Positions 1 through 8,311 of a DNA stretch of 64,000 nucleotides are shown here, one piece after another. Below the pieces are notes generated by a model. That model was not told the origin of the DNA. It saw nothing but the letters and a program-made list of their open reading frames with translations, and searched no databases. The stretch's first letter is position 1; each line of letters begins with the position of its first letter. A program made the translations under genes and the position numbers. Location of the stretch: positions 24,001 to 88,000 of the forward strand of contig JABCTZ010000026.1 in NCBI GenBank assembly GCA_018238155.1. Direction: 5' to 3'. This stretch comes from Candidatus Heimdallarchaeota archaeon (GTDB taxonomy: Archaea > Asgardarchaeota > Heimdallarchaeia > JABLTI01).

Positions 1-98
1 ATTGCATTTTCAAATTTTCCACTTCTAATACCGGATACTAATCCTAAATGGAGCAATTCTTCTGGATTCTCAATTTCTTTTATTCCACGCTCAACCAA
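1..98 (-). CDS. partial CDS, 5' end of an unrecognised gene running off the left edge
   Basis: An open frame reads leftward from a TTG at 98-96 to the window edge without a stop, about 32 codons. A GGTGAG ribosome-binding-like sequence lies five bases upstream of the TTG, the pattern used by other genes here, and an in-frame TGA just upstream rules out a longer protein. The peptide is charged and looks coding (it contains EIENPEELLHLGL) but I do not recognise the family. Only the N-terminus is present. Confidence 0.4.
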   Translation of the reverse strand, partial: MVERGIKEIENPEELLHLGLVSGIRSGKFENA

Positions 99-497
99 GA
101 TTTCTCACCGACATTCTATTATTCTTAAATACAAATACTTTTGAAATATATTGTTTTTTTGAGGGGGAAATTCTTTATCCTCCACAAACGATTTTTCCAC
201 CATTAGAGAGAGATTATTATTCATTTTTTTTAAATTTTTGTACTAGCTAAAAACAAGTGTTACTATATAAGTCATTTACGAAATAGGCAAAAATCACGAC
301 AAAAATAGTGTTTTTTTGCAAAGAAAAGCTTCTTTTCACAAAAATAATTTATTGTAAAAGTAGCCATTAATAAAAAAAATGATAAAATTGAAAACATATA
401 AAAGCAATTTTACTCTATACAATCTTGATTATAGTATTAACTTTATTTCGTAAAGTCCAGTACATGGTCTAAATTGAAAAGCATAAAAGGTGAGTTA
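99..497. other. divergent intergenic region with promoter for the ABC exporter operon
   Basis: No gene is seen in these 400 bases. A TATA-like stretch (ATATAAAAGC, about 396-405) would start transcription near 424, giving the rightward exporter genes a leader of about 70 bases. A second A/T box near 257-266 (ACTATATAAG) is another candidate. The region is extremely A/T-rich, so promoter assignment is tentative. Confidence 0.35.
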
Positions 498-3356
498 ATG
501 TCTCTTAGAAATAATTGGAAAATAGCTATATCTTCTCTTAGATCAAATAAGAAATCACTACTACTTACAACTATTGGTTTAACTATTGCTCTATCTGTTT
601 CTTTTCAAATGATTCTCTTTCTCATTGGTAGCAAAGGAGCTTTATTAGAAACTTTTCTAACAGGAAAATATGAACAAGGATTATTCGGAGGGGTGATTAG
701 TGATGAAACAATTGCAATTGATATTGGACCTGATTTTGAAGGAGTAGTCTATAAAAATGGATATCCAACAGAAAAATTTGACCAAGATATTGGAGAAGAT
801 CTTCTTAAAATTGCAACAGATTCTGGTTATAAGGATTTTATTGAAAGTACAAGAGCTTGTTCGATAACAGATGTAACACTGTATTATAGAGATGATATAT
901 CAGGACCTATGTTAGAGAGGGATATGACACTCATTGGACTTTCCAAAAAAGATATTCAATTCTTAAAGTTTATTTCACCATTAGGTTTTCCGAAATTGAA
1001 TAGTACACATCATCTTATTATCTATACACGATTTCATTCTTCCAACAATATTTTTGTTCCACAAGATTATAAATTCAATATTTCAACTAGTTTAGCTCCA
1101 AGTGAAGTTTATGAAATCACTCTTGCAGGTGGTGTACCAATTGACTTTGACGAGATACATGAAACCTATTTATCAGTATATAATCAATTTTTGAGAAGGT
1201 TGGGGTACTCATTAGTAAAATTGCCTAGTATCATTATGGTATCTACACTAGATGGTGTAGGAGACTTATTAGAGAACATAGGAATTGACGAAGAATCAGT
1301 TCATCAAAAATATTATATCAATATAGATATTGACTACAAACATTATGGAGTATTTTCAGAAGAAAAAGATTATTTGAAAAATTATTCATTTGAACAAGAG
1401 CTAAAAACAAATGTTTTACAATCCATAAATACTAAATTCCCTTATATTTATAATAGAATTAATCACAATTTGCACCTCTTTTATGAAGACTTTAATTATA
1501 TTCAAACGATTATTCTTGTTCTCACTTTCCCCCCAATTGCTATTGCTTTCTTCATGATAAATTTCTCATTCAATATTGTTCGATCCCAAAACGTTCATCA
1601 TATCAATTTGTTAAAAGCAAGAGGTGCAACAAAAAAACAAGTTCTTTATGCTCTGTTATTAGAGATGGGCATTTCAACCACTATTTCATTAATTTTGGGT
1701 TCGTTCTTAGGAACACTGTTATTGCGATTGATTGGAAAAACAAGCGGATTTATGGAGTTTAAGAGTGACTTACCAATTGCAGATTATGGCTATTCTGCAG
1801 TCTTAGGTTTGATATTAATTATTTTAACTTTAGGCGTAATCTTATCACTGATAATAAACCTTCCAAGAATAATTGGTTTAAGTCGATTGAAAGTGAAAAA
1901 TATTGCCGGTGAAGAAGAAAGGAAGAAGAAACCGTTTTGGGAAATATTACGACTTGACAGAATAATTGGCATTTACGCTATCATTAGTGTAATAGTTTAT
2001 TTCTTAGCAATTGCTTATTCTACTGGAGAAAGACAAACTATTTTAATACTTATTTTTGGTGTTACCGCACCTGTTGCAATAGTTGTTGGAGTTAGCTTAC
2101 TCATCAGTCGCATTTTCACTCCGGCAATAAGAAAACTTGGAAATATTTTCTGGGCAAAAGGTGGTGGGACATTTGCTCTTTCATTAAAGAACCTCACACA
2201 TCAAAAAAAGCAAACATCTCGAGCAGTTATTCTAATAATTATAACTCTATCTTTTGGCATTGTAAGTGCGGTTGTCCCATCAACAATCGATTATAATACT
2301 TATCAAAGATGGGATTATGTGATAGGTGCGAATATTGTTGTAAATCATCAATTTGATATAGATGAAGTAATAAGTTATGCAAAAAATATTGATGGTGTTG
2401 CTGGTGTTACTAATATTATAATTCAAAAAGATGCAGATTTAAATTTGGGTTGGGGTCAAACACTTACTACAGTAATCGGTATAGATCCAGATACTTTTCT
2501 GGATGCTGCCTTTATGCAACCTGCAAGATATGGGTTCAATTTACCATTTAAAACATTGCTCAAGAAATTGGAAACTCCAGGGAATATTCTTGTACAGAGA
2601 AATAATATAAGAGATGCAGGTTTACATGTAGGTAATGATTTTCTTTCTGATCAAGGGCATTTCTTTGAAATTGTAGGGAAATTCAAATATTTTCCAAATG
2701 CTGTTATTGGCAAACAATTAGCCTCTTCTGTTTCATCTCAAAAATATATTGTTGGGAGCATAGACACAATAAAACAATTACAAAGTGATTTTGGTTATCC
2801 AAATTATATTCATTCTATTTATATTAAACAAGAAAAAGCAAATACAGGTACAGCAATTGCAGCGAAAATTAAAAATAGGTTTTCGTTGGCAAGTATAACC
2901 GTTACAGAAGATGGTGCTGTAAAAAATCTTGAAATGCCTGCAAGATTAACAATTTATGCTATGCTAAATTCATCCTTTTTAACAACGATGATCTGTACTA
3001 TCGCAGGAATTAGTATCTATTCCCTTCTGATTCTTTTTGATAGATCGAAAGAATTAGCAATTACACGAGCTTTAGGAGCGAAAAATAAAGAGATATATTA
3101 TTCCTTTTTGTATGAAACGTTATTGATCATGGGAATTGGTATTAGTATTGGCTTACCATTGGGTATCACAGTTTCATCTATTATTTCAACCATCATTAAT
3201 AGTAGAAATCAAGTTCCACCAATGACGATAAATGTTCCTTGGTTAGCTTTATTGGTAATTCTGATTTTTGCTTTAATAATTGCAACAATAAGTGCACTGA
3301 TTCCGGCTTATTATTCAACTAAGAAAGAAATAAATGATTTAGCGAGATCAAATTGA
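498..3356 (+). CDS. FtsX/MacB-type ABC transporter permease
   Basis: A 952-residue membrane protein that should form the transmembrane part of an ABC exporter or mechanotransmission complex with the two ATPases encoded just downstream. One hydrophobic segment lies near residues 20-43 and is followed by a large soluble domain to about 330. Clusters of hydrophobic segments lie near 335-455 and 500-545, then comes a second soluble domain, and three segments lie at the C-terminus (about 800-935). This is the duplicated FtsX layout of MacB/LolC-like permeases; the first FtsX core contains the typical KARGATKKQ loop and the second ALGAKNKE. An AGGTGAG ribosome binding site three bases upstream favours the ATG at 498 over a TTG at 474. 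The substrate is unknown. A homologous permease without ATPases lies at 23310-26123. Confidence 0.85.
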   Translation: MSLRNNWKIAISSLRSNKKSLLLTTIGLTIALSVSFQMILFLIGSKGALLETFLTGKYEQGLFGGVISDETIAIDIGPDFEGVVYKNGYPTEKFDQDIGEDLLKIATDSGYKDFIESTRACSITDVTLYYRDDISGPMLERDMTLIGLSKKDIQFLKFISPLGFPKLNSTHHLIIYTRFHSSNNIFVPQDYKFNISTSLAPSEVYEITLAGGVPIDFDEIHETYLSVYNQFLRRLGYSLVKLPSIIMVSTLDGVGDLLENIGIDEESVHQKYYINIDIDYKHYGVFSEEKDYLKNYSFEQELKTNVLQSINTKFPYIYNRINHNLHLFYEDFNYIQTIILVLTFPPIAIAFFMINFSFNIVRSQNVHHINLLKARGATKKQVLYALLLEMGISTTISLILGSFLGTLLLRLIGKTSGFMEFKSDLPIADYGYSAVLGLILIILTLGVILSLIINLPRIIGLSRLKVKNIAGEEERKKKPFWEILRLDRIIGIYAIISVIVYFLAIAYSTGERQTILILIFGVTAPVAIVVGVSLLISRIFTPAIRKLGNIFWAKGGGTFALSLKNLTHQKKQTSRAVILIIITLSFGIVSAVVPSTIDYNTYQRWDYVIGANIVVNHQFDIDEVISYAKNIDGVAGVTNIIIQKDADLNLGWGQTLTTVIGIDPDTFLDAAFMQPARYGFNLPFKTLLKKLETPGNILVQRNNIRDAGLHVGNDFLSDQGHFFEIVGKFKYFPNAVIGKQLASSVSSQKYIVGSIDTIKQLQSDFGYPNYIHSIYIKQEKANTGTAIAAKIKNRFSLASITVTEDGAVKNLEMPARLTIYAMLNSSFLTTMICTIAGISIYSLLILFDRSKELAITRALGAKNKEIYYSFLYETLLIMGIGISIGLPLGITVSSIISTIINSRNQVPPMTINVPWLALLVILIFALIIATISALIPAYYSTKKEINDLARSN

Positions 3357-3365
3357 GGTGAATGA

Positions 3366-4079
3366 ATGTCCTTTATTGAAGTTGTGGATTTAGTGAAAGT
3401 TTATCGGGACCCTGAAAGCAGACTTCCAATTCCTGCACTTAATGGAATCAATTTTACAATAAAAGAAGGAGAGTTTGTTGGAATATTTGGACCTAGTGGA
3501 GCAGGAAAAACAACTTTACTCTCAATAATAGGCGGTTTGCTTGATCCCACTTCAGGTTATGTTAAAATTGACGGTAAAGAAATTACACAGCTAACTTACA
3601 AGGAATTAGTTACATTTCGAAGAGAGCAAGTAGGGTATCTCTGGCAGCTTCCAGAAGATAATCTTATCAGTGGAAATACCGTTTTACAAAATGTTATGCT
3701 ACCTTTGCAAATTGCAAATAAACCAAGGGAAGAACAAAAGAAAATTGCAAATGAACTACTGGATAGATTAGGGTTATCTCATCGTAAAAATCATCAACCA
3801 AACCAAATTTCCGGTGGAGAAGCTCAAAGAGTTGGTCTCGCAATTGCAATTGCAAATAGACCAAAGTTACTCTTAGGTGACCAAATAACAGGTGAATTGG
3901 ATACTACTTCAAGTATTGAAGTAGTCAACCATTTGAAATCATTTTCAGAAGAATATGGTACAACAATGTTAATTGTTTCACATAAAAGGCAATTCATAGA
4001 AGCTACCGACTATGGATTTGGTTTAGTCGATGGAAAGATATCTACTGTTTTAAATAACTTTCAAGTAGAAGGTGCCTAA
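3366..4079 (+). CDS. ABC transporter ATPase, MacB/LolD class, Walker B Glu replaced by Gln
   Basis: A 237-residue nucleotide-binding subunit. It has Walker A GPSGAGKTT (about residues 42-50), a Q-loop WQLPED, signature ISGGEAQRV, Walker B LLLGDQ and an H-loop SHK. The residue after the Walker B aspartate is normally the catalytic glutamate (DEPTG); here it is glutamine (DQITG, codon 3882-3884). In well-studied ABC ATPases this change strongly slows hydrolysis and stabilises the ATP-bound dimer. The gene starts nine bases after the permease stop, with a GAGGTGA site, and is followed almost without a gap by a second ATPase carrying the same substitution. Family assignment is firm; the functional effect is inferred. 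Confidence 0.9.
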   Translation: MSFIEVVDLVKVYRDPESRLPIPALNGINFTIKEGEFVGIFGPSGAGKTTLLSIIGGLLDPTSGYVKIDGKEITQLTYKELVTFRREQVGYLWQLPEDNLISGNTVLQNVMLPLQIANKPREEQKKIANELLDRLGLSHRKNHQPNQISGGEAQRVGLAIAIANRPKLLLGDQITGELDTTSSIEVVNHLKSFSEEYGTTMLIVSHKRQFIEATDYGFGLVDGKISTVLNNFQVEGA

Positions 4080-4080
4080 A

Positions 4081-4845
4081 TTGTCAAACACATCCAATCG
4101 CTCACGAAAAATACTAATTAAATGCGAAAAACTAACAAAAACATATGATGATAGATCTGTGATTGTTAAAGCTCTACAGGGAATAGACCTAATTATCAAG
4201 GAAAATAAATTCATCGCAATAATAGGTTCTTCTGGAAGTGGAAAAACTACTTTATTAAATCTAATTGGTGGACTTGACAAACCAACAAGTGGGAAAATGT
4301 GGTTTGATGGAGAAGAAATATCTTCTCTTAATAAGAAAGAAGGAGTACTTTTTCGAAGAAAAGTGGGTATTATTTTCCAAGACTTCAATCTTCACTCTGT
4401 TTTAACAGTTCAACAGAATATCGAGCTTCCAATGATATATGCAGAAAAATTAGATAAACATGCTCGAATGATTCGAGTTGAAGATCTTATTGAAAAAGTT
4501 GGTTTAGAGAAAAGAAAGAGACATATTCCAACACAGCTTTCCAGTGGTGAAAAACAAAGAGTGGGAATTGCTCGAGCATTAGCCAATAATCCAAAACTTA
4601 TTTTAGCAGATCAACCAACGGGCAATTTAGATTCAAAAACTGGTGATAAAATCATCAAATTGATGAAAGATTTACAAAAGGAATTTAGTATAACGATTAT
4701 TGTTGTAACTCACAATTTAGATGTTGCAAGAAAAGCAGATAGAGTTTTTGCCATTGAAGATGGTAAAATTATACCAGTTACACTTGAAGGCAAAGAAAAG
4801 AAACGAATGAAGAAAAAAAAGAGAAAAAAAGCTAAAGCAAGCTAA
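4081..4845 (+). CDS. second ABC transporter ATPase of the operon, also with Glu-to-Gln in Walker B
   Basis: A 254-residue MacB/LolD-like ATPase: Walker A GSSGSGKTT, Q-loop FQDFNL, signature LSSGEKQRV (second G of LSGGQ replaced by S), Walker B LILADQPTGNLD and H-loop THN. The catalytic glutamate position is glutamine (codon 4612-4614), as in the preceding ATPase. The C-terminus ends in a very basic tail of lysines and arginines (last ~16 residues), unusual for the family and possibly a membrane- or nucleic-acid-contacting extension. The TTG at 4081 is chosen as start because AAGGTG lies six bases upstream, inside the end of the previous gene; a GTG at 4072 is the alternative. It probably pairs with the upstream ATPase as a heterodimer, but this is inference. 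Confidence 0.88.
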   Translation: MSNTSNRSRKILIKCEKLTKTYDDRSVIVKALQGIDLIIKENKFIAIIGSSGSGKTTLLNLIGGLDKPTSGKMWFDGEEISSLNKKEGVLFRRKVGIIFQDFNLHSVLTVQQNIELPMIYAEKLDKHARMIRVEDLIEKVGLEKRKRHIPTQLSSGEKQRVGIARALANNPKLILADQPTGNLDSKTGDKIIKLMKDLQKEFSITIIVVTHNLDVARKADRVFAIEDGKIIPVTLEGKEKKRMKKKKRKKAKAS

Positions 4846-4894
4846 ATACTCTACTATCATCCATTTATTCAAAAAAGCTTCTTTTGAAATAAAG

Positions 4895-6049
4895 TTAGAG
4901 AAATAAATCAATCAACCCTTCATCATATTTCTCTGCGGTTTGCCAATGATTTTGGAATGAAGGTAGAGTTGATAGTTTCGATGCACCTTCAAATTGTACA
5001 AGATCATTATTCGGTTGTGTATGTATTTTCACTTCAGATTTATATTCTGGAAAATTGAATTTAAATTCTTCAAGAATTCGTTCATAAATCCCATTGAATT
5101 TTGTTCCCCCACCTGTCAAACAAATATTTTGAACCAATTTTGAAGAGATTTCTGAATCAATACTATTTGCAACAAAACCTATTGCTTTAGGTAGTGTTAT
5201 TTCATTTAACGGGAATCTTTCTCCATCAAAAGTGCTTCTAGGACATATATCTACTTTCTTTGAGAAATAATCCTTAAAGAAAAACAATTCAGCTAATTTC
5301 CAAAGCTCTGATGTTAGTTGAAAATTATTTTTATCTATAGAATATGTAAACGATTCAGTTTCAGATTCAATGATCTTTTTCTTGAATGGTCTTACAAAAC
5401 AAAAGTTCTCTTTTAAGTCTCGTAAGAAAAGTGCATCAAGAGAACCTTCGTATCCTTTCTTTTGTAACCATAACCCAAGTGTTTTTGTGAGATCAAATCC
5501 TCCAAAGGATATTTGAGCTATTTTATTTTCCAGAATTGTTGAATTATAAATGGGTACAATTCTAATTTGTGAAAAACCTATATCAACTATTAAACCAGTT
5601 AAACTTTTTGTTTTTGGTATATACCCAACTAAGGATAGAAATGGGTCTGAAACAAATGCTAACTTATTTGCTTGAAGGTCTTCATAGAAGAAGTCTTGAG
5701 CTAAATCTCTGAAAGGGCATTCAGATAAATTAGCTGTTGGAAGACTTAGTAACACTCTCCTCTCTGAGAGGTCTACACCTAATTTCATAACCATAGCTTG
5801 CCAATAAGCTTTCAACCAGTCTTCATTTGTCGTATAGCTACCTTGAAGAGGAAAATGTTTAATTCGATCACTTAGAATGGTATTTTGTCTTGGAAAAACA
5901 AAACGTGGAAATTGTTCTCCACCAAAACCGATTTTTGTACTTCCTGCACCATGGACGATTATAACAGGTGGAACTGTACTTGGGTCTACTTTTTCAGGAA
6001 GAATATCTGTTTTCAAATTTTCCACTTTTTTAGATTTATTAGCTGACAT
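4895..6049 (-). CDS. actin-related protein (actin/Arp superfamily)
   Basis: A 384-residue protein collinear with eukaryotic actin. Residues 33-50 (HGAGSTKIGFGG..FPR.VFP) match actin's first phosphate loop and the following D-loop-side strand. Residues 154-168 (IVDIGFSQIRIVPIY) match the second phosphate motif, 310-321 (CLTGGGTKFNGI) the adenosine motif, and the end (HWQ.AEKYDEG, 368-378) matches actin's W.(S/T)K.EYDE tail. By eye several nucleotide-site residues differ: actin D11 aligns with Val32, Q137 with Asp135 and D157 with Phe159, while D154 is kept as Asp156. A TTTAAATA box begins 27 bases upstream of the ATG at 6049, suggesting a leaderless mRNA; an in-frame GTG at 6061 is less likely. 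It lies convergent to the ABC operon and divergent from gatE. It may be a regulatory Arp rather than a filament-former. Confidence 0.85.
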   Translation of the reverse strand: MSANKSKKVENLKTDILPEKVDPSTVPPVIIVHGAGSTKIGFGGEQFPRFVFPRQNTILSDRIKHFPLQGSYTTNEDWLKAYWQAMVMKLGVDLSERRVLLSLPTANLSECPFRDLAQDFFYEDLQANKLAFVSDPFLSLVGYIPKTKSLTGLIVDIGFSQIRIVPIYNSTILENKIAQISFGGFDLTKTLGLWLQKKGYEGSLDALFLRDLKENFCFVRPFKKKIIESETESFTYSIDKNNFQLTSELWKLAELFFFKDYFSKKVDICPRSTFDGERFPLNEITLPKAIGFVANSIDSEISSKLVQNICLTGGGTKFNGIYERILEEFKFNFPEYKSEVKIHTQPNNDLVQFEGASKLSTLPSFQNHWQTAEKYDEGLIDLFL

Positions 6050-6068
6050 GAAAGATACCACTGAAGAG

Positions 6069-6076
6069 TATTTAAA
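6069..6076 (-). promoter_or_regulatory. TATA box of the actin-related gene
   Basis: TTTAAATA on the minus strand. Its first base is 27 positions before the ATG at 6049, the normal archaeal TATA-to-start distance, so the mRNA would begin at or next to the initiation codon. The rest of 6077-6287 is A/T-rich spacer to gatE with no other clear signal. Confidence 0.5.
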
Positions 6077-6287
6077 GGGTTATTTTTTATATTAAAAATA
6101 TTCCCAGTATTAGCATCTACGTTCTATTAAAAAATTATTTGGGTCAAAGGTGATTTATTTTGTTAATTAAAATAAAGATTTTTTAATCAGAGACTTTTAC
6201 TATTGGTTTTGCTACAGAAAAGTTAATAGTCAGTATTTGAAGGAATTCTTCTATCAGAAAATGGCACAAATGAAACAGTGAGATTAT

Positions 6288-8297
6288 ATGCTAGACCTTA
6301 CTAAAATAGATTTTAAGAAAATGGGCTTTAGAGCAGGTATTGAAGTTCATCATCAAATAAACACCAAAAGAAAGTTATTCTGTCATTGTAAACCAATTCT
6401 TAGTCATGGAGAACCTGATTATCGTTTTGAACGATATTTTCGTCCTGTTTTAGGTGAAATGGGTGACTTTGATGAAGGAATGTTAATCGAATATGAAAAA
6501 GGATATCGAGTAATCTATCACGCCTATGAAGATTCGGTCTGTGTTTATGAGCAAGATGAGCAACCGCCCTTTTGGCCAGATAACGATGCTATTTATTTAG
6601 GGTTCGAGCTTGCTCATTGGTTAAATTTCTCTGCATTGGTTGACGAGGTTGTTGTTTCAAGAAAACAATATCTTGATGGATCCATTACTACGGGTTTTCA
6701 AAGAACAATGATTGTAGCTCGTGATGGCTGGGTTCCAATAGGAGAGAAAAAAATAGCTATTTCTAATCTTACCGTTGAAGAAGATTCGGCAAGAAAAATC
6801 AAAACTGAGAATTTTGGCAGGACAGTATATTATAATCTAGATCGCTTAGGAATGCCTCTTGTTGAGGTTATTACGGATCACAATGATTGTGATAATCCGC
6901 AAGACCTTCAACGAGCCGCTGAATATATTGGACTTACTTTGAGATTAAGTGGTATAGGCAAACGTGGTCTTGGAGTAGTAAGACAAGATGTGAATATTAG
7001 CATAAAAGGAGGGCGTCGAGTCGAGTTAAAGGGAGTACAAGATCTAAGCACTTTTGTTGATCTTGCAACACGGGAAGTAGCTAGACAAGATATGCTAATT
7101 AAGATTGCAGCAATGCTAAAAGAGCGTAGTTTCAAAAAGAATGAATTGGAACACATTTATATCGATTTAACAGATAAATTTGCTGGAAGCAATATTCCAA
7201 AAAATAATATTATTATGGGTATACGATTACCAAAATTCGGGAATTTGTTAGGCTTAGAAATTCAACCAGGTAAAGATTTTGGTCAAGATATAATTGAGAA
7301 AGCTGAATTGATTTCAGGTATTCCTAGAAGTAACCTCTTCCATTCAGATGAAATTAATAAGAAAGCTCTTCGAAAACTGCGTGAAAAAACCTTACGAAAA
7401 AACAAAGAACAATTCCAAGAAAATTTCTTTTTCCCTGTTGTTACAGATAAATTAAATCAAGATATTCGAAAAACACTTAGATTAAAGAAAGATGATGGAT
7501 ACTTCTTAACACTTGGTCCTCAAACATGGGTTATTCATGCTATGAAGAAGATCATTGAAAGAGCAAAAATGGCTCTTGATGGAGTACCTGAAGAAACACG
7601 CAGATTTTTACCTGATAATAATTCAGAATTCCTAAGAGTAATCCATGGACAAGATCGTCTTTATCCTGATACAGACACTCCACTGATTGATATGGATATT
7701 CAGAAAATCGAAGAACTGAAGAAGAAAGTACAGAAACGCCCTTGGGAATGGGAAACCGAATTCAAAGAAAAATATGGTTTGGATTATCAGAAAGTTAAAG
7801 CAATGATACGACATGGGACAATAACAACTGTTCAAGAGCTAATTGAAAAATTCTCACTAAACCCCAAAAAATGCTTTTTCTTCATTGAAGAAACACTACT
7901 TGCTCTCAGAAGAGAGGGGTTTGATACTTCAAAGTTGACCATTGAGAAGACTGCTGAAATAATCAAAGGTGCAGAAGATGGTGTGTATGATTTTAATCAA
8001 GTGATCAATATTGCTAAGACCATTATTAATAATCCTAAGAAAAGTCTGAAACAAGCACTTTCAGATTTGAAAATAAGGAAGATTTCTAAAACGGAGCTCC
8101 AAAAATTATTTACTGAAGCATTGAGTCAACTTACGAAATTTAAAAACGAAAAAATATCTGTTAAAGATGGTTCAATAAACAACCGGATAGCAGATAAAAT
8201 TACTGGTACTATTATGAGAAGAACAAATGGAAGTATATCAGGAAAGACGGTCTACGATTTTGTCTTGAAAAATTTGGAGGGTAAAACCAGTAATTAA
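6288..8297 (+). CDS. gatE: Glu-tRNA(Gln) amidotransferase subunit E
   Basis: A 669-residue GatE. With GatD it converts Glu-tRNA(Gln) to Gln-tRNA(Gln) in the archaeal cytoplasm. The N-terminal kinase-like catalytic domain of the GatB/GatE family is clear (GIEVHHQINTKRKLFC near residues 18-33, and LDRLGMPLVEVIT and GLGVVRQDVNIS further on). An insert around 285-420 corresponds to the AspRS-like (GAD) domain that distinguishes GatE from GatB, and a helical tail (about 540-669) corresponds to the YqeY-like tRNA-binding region. Length is normal. A GTGAG site five bases before the ATG supports the start. The adjacent gatD begins 14 bases later, so the two subunits are co-transcribed. Confidence 0.97.
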   Translation: MLDLTKIDFKKMGFRAGIEVHHQINTKRKLFCHCKPILSHGEPDYRFERYFRPVLGEMGDFDEGMLIEYEKGYRVIYHAYEDSVCVYEQDEQPPFWPDNDAIYLGFELAHWLNFSALVDEVVVSRKQYLDGSITTGFQRTMIVARDGWVPIGEKKIAISNLTVEEDSARKIKTENFGRTVYYNLDRLGMPLVEVITDHNDCDNPQDLQRAAEYIGLTLRLSGIGKRGLGVVRQDVNISIKGGRRVELKGVQDLSTFVDLATREVARQDMLIKIAAMLKERSFKKNELEHIYIDLTDKFAGSNIPKNNIIMGIRLPKFGNLLGLEIQPGKDFGQDIIEKAELISGIPRSNLFHSDEINKKALRKLREKTLRKNKEQFQENFFFPVVTDKLNQDIRKTLRLKKDDGYFLTLGPQTWVIHAMKKIIERAKMALDGVPEETRRFLPDNNSEFLRVIHGQDRLYPDTDTPLIDMDIQKIEELKKKVQKRPWEWETEFKEKYGLDYQKVKAMIRHGTITTVQELIEKFSLNPKKCFFFIEETLLALRREGFDTSKLTIEKTAEIIKGAEDGVYDFNQVINIAKTIINNPKKSLKQALSDLKIRKISKTELQKLFTEALSQLTKFKNEKISVKDGSINNRIADKITGTIMRRTNGSISGKTVYDFVLKNLEGKTSN

Positions 8298-8311
8298 TTG
8301 AGGTGTCTACC

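Noticed and set aside
4050..4388. 112-codon minus-strand frame over the second ATPase
   Set aside because: Entirely inside a gene with clear ABC motifs on the other strand.
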